From the NCBI GenBank assembly GCA_037176905.1, contig JBBBWG010015668.1, positions 3,207 to 23,994 on the forward strand: a DNA stretch of 20,788 nucleotides. The letters are read 5' to 3'. Made by a program: the position numbers and the translations under genes. The stretch's first letter is position 1; every line of letters begins with the position of its first letter. This DNA comes from Azolla pinnata (Eukaryota; Streptophyta; Polypodiopsida; Salviniales; Salviniaceae). Shown piece by piece: positions 1-9,889 of this stretch. The notes below the pieces were generated by a model that saw only the letters and a program-made list of their open reading frames with translations, made no database searches and was not told the DNA's origin.

Positions 1-427
1 CTTCTTCTTCTTCTTCTTCTTCTTCTTCTTCGTCTTCTTCCTCTTCTTGAAGCTTCTGTTTCCAATTCTTCTGAGATGTGGTACATACAGGAAATTTCTG
101 TTGCCATGCTTCTGATATGTAGCACATACTGGAAGCTTCTTCTTCTTCTTCTTGCTCTTCTTGAAGCTTTTGTTTCCAATTCTTCTGAGATGTAGTGCAT
201 ACAGGAAATTTCTGTTGCCATGCTTCTGATATGCAGTACATACTGGAAGCTTCTTCCGCTTCTTCTTCTTCTTCTTCTTCCCTGCCATTGGCATTTGAAT
301 TGACATCATCGCCGTTACAATGCAAGTTTAGTTCTTCCCCTCCAACCATCAGTTCCTGATACACAACCACTACTGCTACACCTGCTACTACAACTGCTAC
401 TGCTACTGCGATGACCACCACTACCAT
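1..427 (-). CDS. Possible partial gene with duplicated 38-residue motif (runs off left edge)
   Basis: I do not recognise this protein. Read on the minus strand, one frame is open from about position 470 to the window edge. The ATG at 425-427 would give a very hydrophobic N-terminus of about 22 Val/Ala/Ile residues, which could be a membrane anchor, then YQELMVGGEELNLHC, a Glu tract, and two copies of a 38-residue unit containing SEAWQQKFPVCTTSQ and NWKQKLQEE, each followed by acidic runs. The two copies differ at few positions and the 114 bp period keeps frame, which suggests coding constraint. The hydrophobic segment comes from a GTAGCA-like low-complexity stretch, so the true start is uncertain and could lie further in or in an upstream exon. 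A leader exon and intron may lie at 461-750. No stop is seen before the edge. It could also be a non-coding simple-repeat relic. Confidence 0.35.
   Translation of the reverse strand, partial: MVVVVIAVAVAVVVAGVAVVVVYQELMVGGEELNLHCNGDDVNSNANGREEEEEEEAEEASSMYCISEAWQQKFPVCTTSQKNWKQKLQEEQEEEEEASSMCYISEAWQQKFPVCTTSQKNWKQKLQEEEEDEEEEEEEEEE
47..274. repeat. Two-copy 114 bp tandem repeat
   Basis: Two direct copies begin at 47 and 161 with the same TTGAAGCTT start, the same core reading TTCCAATTCTTCTGAGATG, and a CTT-rich spacer. The period is 114 bp, which is 38 codons. Differences are mostly single substitutions. The first copy is preceded by a CTT microsatellite at 1-46. Confidence 0.85.
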
Positions 428-460
428 CACAGATCCTGCACATCCTGAGCTCCATGAGCT

Positions 461-760
461 CTAGAAAACCAGAATGCAGCCCCAAAACCTAGCGACATTT
501 CCGAAACACGGGAAGAAGAAAGAAGAATTCTCTGCGCATACCACATACATATCTGCAAACAGACGGAAAGAAATGGAAGGGAGGGAGGGAGGGGGAGGGG
601 ACGAGGAGAAGCAACAACAAACATTACCTTTAGGGAACAGGCGAAGCTTGTGGAGAGCTGCGATGATGGCGGAAGACCCCCGCCCCCGCACCCGACACGA
701 GAAGCAGAAATCCGAGGGATCAGGAAAGGGGATGGAAACCTAGAGAAGAAGAAGAAGAAG
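461..760 (-). other. Candidate leader intron and 5' leader exon of the left-edge gene
   Basis: On the minus strand, AAAG/GTAATG at 626-628 is a good donor and TTTTCTAG/AGCTC at 460-462 is a fair acceptor, giving a candidate intron of 461-627. The sequence to its right (628 to about 750) starts with a TAGGTTTCC-type stretch typical of plant leaders and has no in-frame ATG that joins productively to the open frame at 1-427. I therefore read it as a possible untranslated exon. The joined frame that continues from the leader would instead give a short peptide ending near 310. This is a motif-based inference only. Confidence 0.25.
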
Positions 761-889
761 AAGAAGGGAGCTCCTTATCCATAGCCAGCCAGTCACAGAC
801 CATCTTCTGGAACATTCCTCGCAGGATGCCCTCCAGAACTCATGGAAGGATACCCCTCTCCAGATCCCAGAAACTGCCCACAAGTCTGA

Positions 890-1730
890 TGATGATCATG
901 ATGGTGCTGGTGATGGTGATGATGGTGGAGATGGTGGTGATGGTGGTGGTGATGGTGGTCATGATGGTGGTCATGGTGGTGATGTTGTTCATGGTGATGG
1001 TGGTGGTGATGGTGATGGTGGTGGGGATGGGGATGGTGATGGTGATGGTGGTGGTGATGGTGATGGTGATGGTGATGGTGGTGGTGATGGTGATGGTGAT
1101 GGTGATGATGGTGATGGTGATGGTGATGATGGTGATGGTGATGGTGATGGTGGTGATGGTGATGGTGATGGTGGTGGTGATGGTGATGGTGATGATGATG
1201 ATGGTGATGGTGGTGGTGATGGTGATGGTGATAATGGTGATGGTGATGGTGATGGTGATAATGGTGATGGTGATGGTGATGATGGTGATGGTGATGGTAT
1301 GATGATATGATGATGGCAGTGGGATTCTGCTTCCCCCTCTTATTGGTGATGAAAGTGATGGTAGTGATTGTGGTGGTAATGATGATGCCAATGGTGGTGA
1401 CAGTGATGATGGTACGATGATGATGACAACGATGATGGTGATGATGGTCACAATATGATGATATGATGGTGGTGGTGGTGGTGATGGTGACCACCGTCAT
1501 CATCATCATCATCATCTCGAAGCATGAGGGATTTTGCTTCCCCCTCTTATTGCGTTGGAAGATTGATCCTTGTCGGACGCAGGGAAAGTGCCCACAAGGA
1601 CTCGTCATCGATGATGTGTGATGATGATGACGGTGATGGTGGTGGTGGTGATGACGATGATGATGATGTTGTTGGTGATGGTGGTGATGATGATGATGAT
1701 GGCGAAGACTGTATCAACCACGATGATGCT
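890..1730. repeat. GATGGT/GGTGAT simple-repeat field
   Basis: Almost continuous GATGGT, GGTGAT and GATGAT triplet/hexamer repeats fill 890-1310 and recur to about 1710. The field contains a roughly 209 bp direct duplication: the segment GGGATTNTGCTTCCCCCTC at about 1320 recurs at about 1529. Because the unit is a multiple of three and free of stops in several frames, both strands show long spurious reading frames (poly-His and Met/Val-rich). I see no gene here. Confidence 0.85.
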
Positions 1731-1740
1731 ATCAGAGTAG

Positions 1741-2470
1741 GGGGGTTGTAGGTTCGATCCTCAGCAAATGCATCCGACACAAGGGTTTGGATGCATGACA
1801 CTATTGGATGCCGATTCTTTGCGATTTGTTTAGAAGATGTCAGCAACCACAATTTGCTTAGGAGGGACAAGTGATACCATAGATTTGTCCACGGAGGGTG
1901 ATTCGAAACCATTCAAGTTAATGGATTATATGAATCTAACAACTTATAAGAGAATCGAAAAGGTGAAAAATAGAACAATAGATCTGAGTGAGTGGTTTGC
2001 AAGGCTATTCTCGTAACCGGTTTTGTAAAACACACGAATAACTTCGATGCAAGAAATCTTTCTCGATGCAAAATGCCTGAAAACTTGGTTGTGTACTCCT
2101 GGTAACACTTTGCTCATTGGTCCCGTAGTCCGACGCAACTCTGTTGCGATGTTGTCGTAGACTACAACAGCTGTTCAAGCACCTGTTGTGCTGTTTTTCC
2201 ATCACTGCCGAATTGTTCGTAACAGACTGCAACAGGTCAATGCACGAGCTCATAGCTAAGCTTCTAGGCAGAACATCACCATTCGATTCGCGTTCATTCC
2301 AATCTTGCGCACAAACAAACAAGAGCTGAAAGCATGAAGGGATGGGCGCACCAATAGAGAGACTTTTTGTTCTTGTTTGTTACCGAACATATACATTGCT
2401 CCCTGGAAATTGACGCTTGTTTCTAGTCCGGTTTGTTCAGTTGCAGACGTCGGTAAATGGACAAAGCTAG
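1741..2470. other. Intergenic stretch with no recognised feature
   Basis: This is unique-looking sequence of intermediate composition. Only short reading frames are present and none resembles a known protein. A box B-like string, GGTTCGATCC at 1751-1760, is the only motif noted and is not supported as an RNA gene. Confidence 0.5.
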
Positions 2471-3130
2471 GGAGCTTGCGAAGTAGCAGATTCCAGGGTC
2501 TCATCGGTCTATCTTTTGGCCTCTCTATCTTAGATATCGGGTAGTGCTATCACGATAATCTAAGATGAGCTGCTTATCTTCTTCTCCAAGAGAATCTCTA
2601 CATACTTATCCTTAAAAACCTATAGGGCAGATGCACTCGACTGCAGATCAAAGAAAGGAAGAAGAAAAACCGATAAACAGATGAAGCCGGGGAGCTCTGC
2701 CGGGGTGTGAAGCAGAAGATTCCAAGGTCTCATTCGGTCGATCTTCTGGCTCTCTATCTCGAGATCTCTCCCGGAACCACGATAAGGCGAGCTACTTATC
2801 TTCTTCTCCGAGAGAATCTCCGTGGACTTATCCTTAAAACCTAACGTACGGGGCAAATACGCTTGACTGCAGATCAGAGAAAGGAGGAAGAAAAGTAGCC
2901 GGGGAGCTCTGTCGGGGTGTGAAGTAGAAGATTCCAGTGCCTCATCTGGTCTTACAGAAGAAGATTCCAGGGTCTCATTTGGTCTGTCTCTTCTATCTTG
3001 AGATCTCTCAACAGGGTATCATGATAAGATGAGCTACTTATCTTCTTCTCCAAGAGAATCTCCCATGTACTTATCCTTAAACCTGTGGGGTAGATAAGCT
3101 AATCTGCAGATCAGAGCAGGGAAGAAGAAG
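2471..3130. repeat. Three tandem 212-220 bp units upstream of the FKBP gene
   Basis: Diverged direct copies begin with GGAGCT at about 2471, 2691 and 2903. Each contains, in order, GATTCCA plus GGTCTCAT-like sequence, a CTTATCTTCTTCTCC block, AGAGAATCTC, ACTTATCCTTAAA, and CTGCAGATCA followed by a GAA-rich end. The array ends about 90 bp before the proposed FKBP start codon, so it probably forms the proximal promoter and part of the leader. Confidence 0.85.
2573..3098. promoter_or_regulatory. FKBP16-3: Cluster of nine GATAAG (I-box-like) motifs
   Basis: GATAAG or its complement CTTATC occurs at 2573, 2605, 2781, 2795, 2827, 3023, 3037, 3070 and 3093. The motif is the core of the plant I-box and GATA-factor site, common in promoters of light-regulated nuclear genes for plastid proteins. 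Its position in front of a plastid-lumen protein gene fits that role. The motif is short and has been multiplied by the tandem repeat, so function is inferred. Confidence 0.45.
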
Positions 3131-3223
3131 AAGAAGCAAAAGGACCTTCACAGAACGAACAGCAGAGAAGGAAGATCCACGATCGAAGGTCTGCCCACTT
3201 CCGCTGCCTTCACCCCCTTCCCC

Positions 3224-5331
3224 ATGGTGCCTGATCCCATGCTTCTCGTCTATCCAGGTCAGTACAAATTCGGTCTGAATGAGCGATCAAAGAGCGGGCG
3301 GATTGGTGGGCGATCTTCTCCCCCATGCCCCGTTCCAATGAGAAATCCCACGGCCCTTCCCTTTCATTTTGCTTTTTTGCTTTCGCTTCTTTCTCGTGTA
3401 TCTCCTCAATGATTTGGTTTTTGCCTGTGTGTGTGTGTGTGTGTGTGTGCGCGTGTGTTTGTTCTCGTTCGTCAAGGTCCGGCTACCCAGCTTAATGCCT
3501 CCCATTTGCACCATGCGACCAAGCTTCCGTCCTCTTCTTCGCACAGAGGAGTGATGGTGATCATGATGGCGAAGGCATCGCCTCGCGTCGACAAGCCTGG
3601 GAACAATGCAAGGAGAAGGGATTTTCTGCGATTGTTTACCGTTGGGACAGCCATTTCCACCACTCTCCTTCACAATGTTCATTGGACACATGGAAAAGAA
3701 GAACAAGAAGGAGGAGGAGGTGATGGTAATGGCTACGCTGTTGCTGCTGGCCTCCCCCAAGAAGAGCCTCTTAAGCTCTGCGATCTCTCGTGTGAGAAAG
3801 AACTTGAAAATGTATGCCTTTCCGATCACCATTGTACCTGTTTTGTCTTTCTTTTATCATTTTGAAATATGATTCCCTTTTGGGAGTTATGATGTCGGTA
3901 GACATTCGTGCATACATTCCTTACTATGCATTCATTCTTTCATATGCGAGAAATAAGACGTTCATTGATTGCGCATATAATCCTTTGCCATTTGTGCATT
4001 CTGGGATTGGTTGCTTAGCTGCCAGGTTCTTGTCTGAATCCTAACGATTTGGAGCAGTTTGGAAAGTCTACTAAAGGAACTAGAGGGATGTAGGATCTAA
4101 TGTAAGTAATGAGGATTCCAAAGGCATTGCCTCATAACACATCTTTGAAGATTAGACTTAGAAAAAGCTTCATGTAGACATGCTAAAGATATGTTATGAC
4201 ATATGTATAGAACATTTCTTATGCAATTTGACTCCCCTTGTGTCCTGATGTGATTTGTTGATTGTTAGGGTTTAGGGTCCTTCATGTTAGTGAAATTGGC
4301 GTTTGCTTTTTGTAAGAGTTTACTTTCAATTTCCATAACTCATCATGTTATAGCTTAGACAGTACAACTTCTTTAAATTTTAATGTAAAGGATTATTTCG
4401 TATGCCCCCTTCATGGTTCGGTTCATTGATTTTCATAAGGAAACAAGTGGAACAAGCATTAGGTTTTAATCACCAATATATTTTAGCTTTGGGGCTTGGC
4501 TAAAGGTGTAAGGACATGTTACCAAAACTTGATTAATCGTGGATAGTTAGGAGGGTTTTAGTTTGAAGGTATTATACTCACAGTGCTCATTTTGAGATTC
4601 AATGTTCTCGTTTGATTGGTCTTTTGAAAGCACTTGAATACAATAATGCTGCAAAATAAAAATTTCTATGGTGGTTTGTGATGGATTATATCCTATCATA
4701 ATCATTGTTTATTCTATTTGTTTAACATAATGGCATCGGACTGAGACAATTTTTCTTTTATCTGATCCATCCATCAGTCTACTGAATAAGCATATCTGTT
4801 TCGTGACTTGTTGCTATTTCTAACTGCAGATTCCAACGATCACCACTGAATCTGGTCTTCAATATAAGGACATAAAAGTTGGTTCTGGACCAAGTCCGCC
4901 AATTGGTTATCAGGTGCGTTTGACATGATTCTGTGTATGGAAGATTGAACACACATACGTCTATTCATATGGTTGAATGAGATCTCTGTTGCTGGCTAGG
5001 TGTCCTGACATATTTTCCTTTTCTATTTTGTGTCATTTTTATGTTGTGTATGTAATGTGCATTTAAATGCTCTACTCAGTGCAAATTCATCAGGATTTCT
5101 ATTTTGTCTGTGTGTAGCCCGTGCTTATCTAGTGTTAACTAGATAAGTAGTGTAAATAAATGTATGGTTTAAGTAGGGCGAGTGTTGGTGAGGGTTACAT
5201 TTTATTAAGTCATTTTAACGTTGGAACCATAAGGTTTCTTTAGTATAACATTACAAGAGAGAAGATAGATGTGATGGTTGCATTGTTTGGTGGGAAACGT
5301 CTATATCTATATAATTTTTAATATATGTTGA

Positions 5332-5362
<31 letters not shown>

Positions 5363-7256
5363 AAGATTAAGTAATTCTTATTTGATTACGACAGTGAGAA
5401 GGGCAATCGCTTTATCGTACCATGTGAACTAGGATAATAAAGTCCCATAGAAGATTCTGAACGAAATGTCAGGCAAAAAGGAACGTTTGTAAAGCCCATT
5501 GGTACGATTGCACCCATGCTTGAAGTCTTCAGAGAAGCACCAATTCAGCAAAAAATTTATCACACGATGATTCAAAATCTATTTCAACACGGTGCCATGA
5601 TATGTTGGGTTACTTGCTTACTCTTAAACGCGGGCAAGGATTTTCATGAGAGGGCTATAAAATTTTGGAATAATTGTGAATTCAATATTGAGAGAGTCAA
5701 GTTTGATGAACTCATTTAGCTCAAATGGTGATTTATATGTTTGATACAGTTGAAATCCAGTAAAATTCCTTCCATGAGATATAATTCGTGTTTCTTATCA
5801 TTTGTGCAAATATAAACACAATCAATCCACTCTTTCATTTGAGGAGGATCGTGTACATATCTCAAAATTTATCGGTGATTATATCTGTTTTCAGGTTGCT
5901 GCAAATTACGTTGCTATGATTCCTTCAGGGAAAATCTTTGACAGGTACATGCTAAAAGTTTGGATTATAGCTTCATTTGTTTTAATAGCATTTTGTATAT
6001 GCAAGGGAAGGTGTTTAAGCTATAAGATTTAATAATAGTGATTTGACTTCACGAATATCTCGATATCAATATAGACTTACAGGGGTAGGTTGCAAGTGCG
6101 TTGTGAGGATATAACCATAGGGCTTCATTTATAATGATACACATGCATTTCCTTGGAAACCCCCCGTTTAGTTATGTTTTCAAATTGCGTCTTCAATTCT
6201 ATGGTGCAATTCTCATACACAAAATACATTTCTTATGTTCTCTTCTTGTCAAACTAGCTCATTAGAGAAAGGAACTCCATACATCTTTCGGGTTGGCTCT
6301 GGACAGGTATGTTTTGAACCTTGGTAGTAAGATATTATAATGTTAAAGTTGTGTGGGCAAATTTCATTTTTGTGAAGCTACGAAACACTTGTAGGTAGTC
6401 AAAGGATTAGATGAAGGAATTTTGAGTATGAAGGTTGGTGGGAAACGCCGCATTTATGTACCTGGACAGGTATCATCCTGTTTTTGTATTCTTCTTTTTT
6501 CGTCGTTTCTTAAGATTGAATCTATATGCATATTTCTTCTTAATGTGCTGGGGCTTGAAGGAGAACGATACCCATGGTATTTTGTTTGAGCTTTTGTTGG
6601 ATGAATTTGAAACTAAACATCTCTTACAAAAATTTTACACCACACTATAAAGCTTTATTGCACACCATGCTGGAGTAACAATCACTCTTATCTTTTCATG
6701 AAACACATCCAGGTAGCTGTTTATAAACTCTTCTATGCCCAGGCTCTAAAGATCACTGGTGATATGGGTTCATCCTTAATGTAGTTACAAGAATAATCTG
6801 ATTGGCCATGTCAATCAACACCATGACATCCGGGTTTCGGAAGCTCCTATTGGCACACATTATCTGGTCCCTACACCATTGACCGATTTCTCAACAAAAT
6901 CCACCAGGCCTACGGAAAAGGGCCCAAAACCTTGAGGATGCTGATGCATAGTTGCATAGATAACCTTAACTACGAACTGATATCGTGATATTGAAATAAC
7001 AGTTTGAAAGTGTTTATCACTGTGACAGACGAGATTTTAGGAATTAAACTAGTTTCTCATAACTGGTTCGTGTTTTGTTCTTTCTGTTGAAACATCACGA
7101 TGTTCTAAGGAAGTGTTCTATTGGATTATTTGACAGCTAGCCTTCCCGAAAGGTCTTCCATCTGCTGCTGGGAGGCCACGTGTACAACCGAATAGTCCTG
7201 TTATATTTGATGTCAGCCTTGAATATGTACCTGGGCTTGATGATCTGGAGGAATAA
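3224..7256 (+). CDS. FKBP16-3: FKBP16-3-type thylakoid-lumen immunophilin (seven exons)
   Basis: This encodes a plastid FKBP-type peptidyl-prolyl isomerase-like protein of about 248 residues. Proposed exons are 3224-3257, 3477-3811, 4830-4913, 5895-5944, 6258-6306, 6395-6469 and 7137-7256. All introns are GT-AG and all joins keep frame. The N-terminus has a Ser/His-rich plastid transit region, then a twin-arginine-like signal (ARRRDFLRLF, about residues 56-65), a hydrophobic stretch and AVAAG, which suggests Tat import into the thylakoid lumen. The mature part starts GLPQEEPLKLCDLSCEKELEN and continues through GLQYKDIKVGSGPSPP, YVAMIPSGKIFDSSLEKG, VVKGLDEGILSMKVGGKRR and PNSPVIFDVSLEYVPGLDD, closely matching the FKBP16-3 family. 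The pocket Trp of FKBP12 (in VIRGW) is Leu here (VVKGL), so catalytic activity may be weak. The first exon is the least certain part; ATG 3554 would give 211 residues. Confidence 0.9.
3258..3476 (+). other. FKBP16-3: Proposed intron 1 of the FKBP gene, with a TG microsatellite
   Basis: The donor CCAG/GTCAGT and acceptor GTCAAG/GTCC flank 219 bp that contain an in-frame stop at 3410-3412 and a TG dinucleotide run at about 3426-3450. Splicing it out joins ATG 3224 in frame to the transit peptide and places the twin-arginine motif near residue 57. Without this splice, translation would begin at ATG 3554. Confidence 0.55.
3812..4829 (+). other. FKBP16-3: FKBP intron 2
   Basis: The 1018 bp AT-rich intron starts AAT/GTATGC and ends CTGCAG/ATTCC. 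It contains a telomere-like TTAGGGTTTAGGG at 4265-4277. I see no nested gene or transposon. Confidence 0.85.
4914..5894 (+). other. FKBP16-3: FKBP intron 3, with an AAAT microsatellite and a short hairpin
   Basis: The 981 bp intron begins CAG/GTGCGT and ends TTTCAG/GTTGC. It contains a perfect 10 bp inverted repeat (CTTATCTAGT at 5124-5133 and its complement at 5138-5147 around a 4 nt loop) and an AAAT tetranucleotide run at about 5333-5363. A 67-codon reading frame at 5516-5719 resembles no family I know and is probably chance. Confidence 0.8.
5945..7136 (+). other. FKBP16-3: FKBP introns 4 to 6 (with exons 6258-6306 and 6395-6469 between)
   Basis: Introns are 5945-6257, 6307-6394 (88 bp) and 6470-7136 (667 bp). 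All have GT-AG ends. Apart from the two short coding exons, I see only AT-rich intron sequence. Confidence 0.85.
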
Positions 7257-8150
7257 GGTGGTAATAATGCACATCTTCTTGTTTCAGGTTCTGGGCATGA
7301 ATCATGCCCTGAGAAAATGACGTAAAGAAACATCTTGTACGATCAAGCCCTCATTGTTAATAGAATGTTGTATCTTTGGTGATATACATTTTCATTTCCT
7401 TTCAGTGACTATTCTTTCATTGCTAGGTTGTAAAATTGTTACTGAAAGGAATTTAAGCAAATTTTTTGTATGTTTTAGAAATTCTTGTGGTATGAAAATT
7501 CCCATGTGGAGCCATGAGAAAATATGTGTTGATAAGCATCTCGAGGTTGGCTCCAGAGGAGTGTTCATGGATTCAAATCAAGTGTAAATTTACAAGAGAC
7601 ATCGACTGAAACAACAACGAGCATAAGCCCCCAACAAGAATGCAACATTGTCACAGTAATGTCTCTAATGCTGGTAGGTTATAATAAATTGTATAGAATA
7701 GAATGAACTATTAAGTGAGCTCGTCTTTCTTTCCAATTCGATATCATTTGAGCATTATAAAGATATGCACTGAGAATGCTGAATCTCAGGATGTAAAATT
7801 CAAAAAGTGATCGATTCTATGATTTCAGATGCTTTCTAAAAACGCCCTCTGCATATTTTGAATAGTTTCTACAGTATCCTTTGCTGCATAATCAAAGTAC
7901 TATGATCAGCTTTCTTTGATGTTTTATGCTCATTAATAGAACGAGATCTTGATTAATGAGCACCATTTGCATGACCGCAATGAAGGAAATAGAGGTGGGA
8001 AATACATGATTTCAGAATAGCTTTCTTCTGCACCTTGAGCATATGAAAAAGAGTGCTTTTGAAGCTTGAATAAAATTGACATGTTTTCTAAACTTGATTC
8101 ATTAACTAGTGAACAAAACTGATGCGAATATGCATGCTTGGAAAATTTCT
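7257..8150 (+). other. FKBP 3' UTR and downstream intergenic DNA
   Basis: AT-rich sequence follows the TAA at 7254-7256. An AATAAA at 7683-7688 is a possible polyadenylation signal. Short open stretches such as 7354-7587 show no recognisable protein. No RNA gene or transposon is evident. Confidence 0.5.
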
Positions 8151-8158
8151 GACCTTGG

Positions 8159-9250
8159 TGGGCTGGTGTTTACTGAGATTACTTTGGAAGTTTCGGGCTC
8201 ATGAAGAAATAGTGGGCTCGTGCTTACTGAGGTTACTTTGGAAGTGTTGGGTTCAAGAAGAAATGGTGGACTGATGCTTACTGGAATTATTTTGGTAGTT
8301 TTTGAGGTGTGAATGGAATAGCGGGCTGATGCTTGCTGAAATTATTCTGGAAGCTTTTGGGCTGTGGATGCAATAGTGGGCTGATGCTTGCTGAAATTAT
8401 TTAAGAAGTTCTTGAGCTGTGGATGGCATAGTGGAGCTGTGGATTGCTGGGATTATTTTGGAGGTTTTTGAGCTGTGGATGGAATAGTGGAGCTGTGGAT
8501 TGCTGGGATTACTTTGGAAGTTTTTGAGCTGTGTATTGCTGGGATTACTTTGGAAGTTTTTGAGCTGTGGATTGCTGGGATTAGTTTGGAAGTTTTTGAG
8601 CTGTGGATGGAATAGTGGTTTTATGCTTGCTGGGATTACTCTGGAAGTTTTGAGCTGTGGATTGCTGGGATTACTTGGACTCTGGATTGTTGGGATTACT
8701 TTGGAAGTTTTTGAGCTGTGGATGGAATTTGGAAGTTTTGAGCTGTGGATTGCTGGGATAAGTTTGGAAGTTTTTGACCCATGGATGGAATAGTGGGCTG
8801 ATGCTTGCGGGGATTACATTGGAAGTTTTGAGCTGTGGATTGCTGGGATTACTTTGGAAGCTTTTGAGCTGTGGATGGAATGATGGTTTGATGCTTGCTG
8901 GGATTACATTGAAAGTTTTGAGCTGTGGATTGCTGGGATTATTTGGACTCTGGATTGTTGGGATTACTTTGGAAGCTTTTGAGCTGTGGATGGAATGATG
9001 GTTTGATGCTTGCTGGGATTACATTGAAAGTTTTGAGCTGTGGATTGCTGGGATTATTTGGACTCTGGATTGTTGGGATTACTTTGGAAGCTTTTGAGCT
9101 GTGGATGGAATAGTGGTTTGATGCTTGCTGGGATTTGCTTTGGAAGTTTTGAGCTGTGGATTGCTGGGATGAGTTTGGAAGCTTTGTTTTGGAAGTTTTG
9201 AGCTGTGGATGCAGTGGGCTGGTGATGCTCTTACTCAGATTACTATGTGA
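8159..9250. repeat. Minisatellite of 54-55 bp units with 115 bp higher-order copies
   Basis: The left part repeats every 54-55 bp (GGGCT or GGACTGATGCTTACTG at about 8160, 8214, 8268, 8323 and 8378). Further right, shorter GAGCTGTGGATTGCTGGGAT blocks are interleaved. A composite unit is duplicated almost perfectly: 8886-9000 and 9001-9115 (115 bp) differ by two bases at the junction. Few stops occur in any frame, so several Leu/Trp-rich reading frames appear, but they have no start context, no conserved frame and no homology I recognise. Confidence 0.9.
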
Positions 9251-9372
9251 TGTCAAACAAGGAGCTCTTCAGATTGGGCTGGGAAAATTCCGAGAAGCGG
9301 GTTCCGAAATTCGCCGATCTCTGGTTGGGCTAAATGATGTCTACTATATCCACAGCTAGCTAAGCAAAAATC

Positions 9373-9442
9373 TTTCAATTTCAATTTCAGTTTCAATTTC
9401 AATTTCAATTTCAATTTCAATTTCAGTTTCAGTTTCAGTTTC
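9373..9442. repeat. Hexanucleotide microsatellite (AATTTC/AGTTTC)
   Basis: About eleven consecutive hexamers alternate between AATTTC and AGTTTC. It is a simple-sequence tract with no coding role evident. Confidence 0.9.
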
Positions 9443-9539
9443 TTGTGAAGGAGGAGGTTCAAAAGCCCCTCTCCATTTGGCTCTCTTCCCCCATTCATTT
9501 CAATCACAAACACTTTCCTCTTCTCTTTGGTTATCTATA

Positions 9540-9880
9540 TCCATGCCTTGGGACACATACAATGTATGTATGTATACAAATAAATATACATTACATGTAG
9601 TGTATGTATACTGTGTATGGAGAAGAGAAGAGGGCCTTTCTTCCTTCCTTTCTTTCTTTCTTGCTTTCTTTTCTTTCTTCTTTTCTTCTTTTCAGTTGAG
9701 TGCTTTTTCACAAAGCCCACAAGCTTTCCATTTCCCTTCTTTCCTTTCTTTCTTTCCCTTCCATTTGTTAAACCAAAACAGAGAGGAAGAGAAAAAAAAA
9801 GCCTTTTGTAAAAAAAGCAAAAAAAGCACCTTTCCTTTCCCTTTCCCCTTCTTTACCCTTTTTTTTTTCCTTGTCTTTCC
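9540..9880. repeat. TATG-rich then pyrimidine-rich tract
   Basis: 9560-9620 is rich in TATG/TATAC. From about 9630 to 9770, and again at 9825-9885, the plus strand is dominated by C and T (CTTT/CCTT runs). It ends where the plus strand switches abruptly to purines at about 9890. Confidence 0.7.
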
Positions 9881-9889
9881 CAAAGTGAA

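Noticed and set aside
793..1608. 271-codon minus-strand frame rich in poly-His
   Set aside because: It is a direct translation of the GATGGT simple repeat. Other frames over the same field are also open, and no non-repeat domain is present.
1751..1760. Box B-like GGTTCGATCC that could mark a tRNA or tRNA-derived SINE
   Set aside because: No matching T-stem, no acceptor stem and no convincing box A at the right distance. A decayed SINE remains possible but is not supportable.
5516..5719. 67-codon frame in FKBP intron 3
   Set aside because: It lies inside a confirmed intron, lacks any recognised motif and is short enough to be chance.
8500..9256. Several Leu/Trp-rich frames over the minisatellite
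   Set aside because: They follow from stop-poor repeat units, shift frame between units and show no family resemblance. They are not membrane proteins on this evidence.
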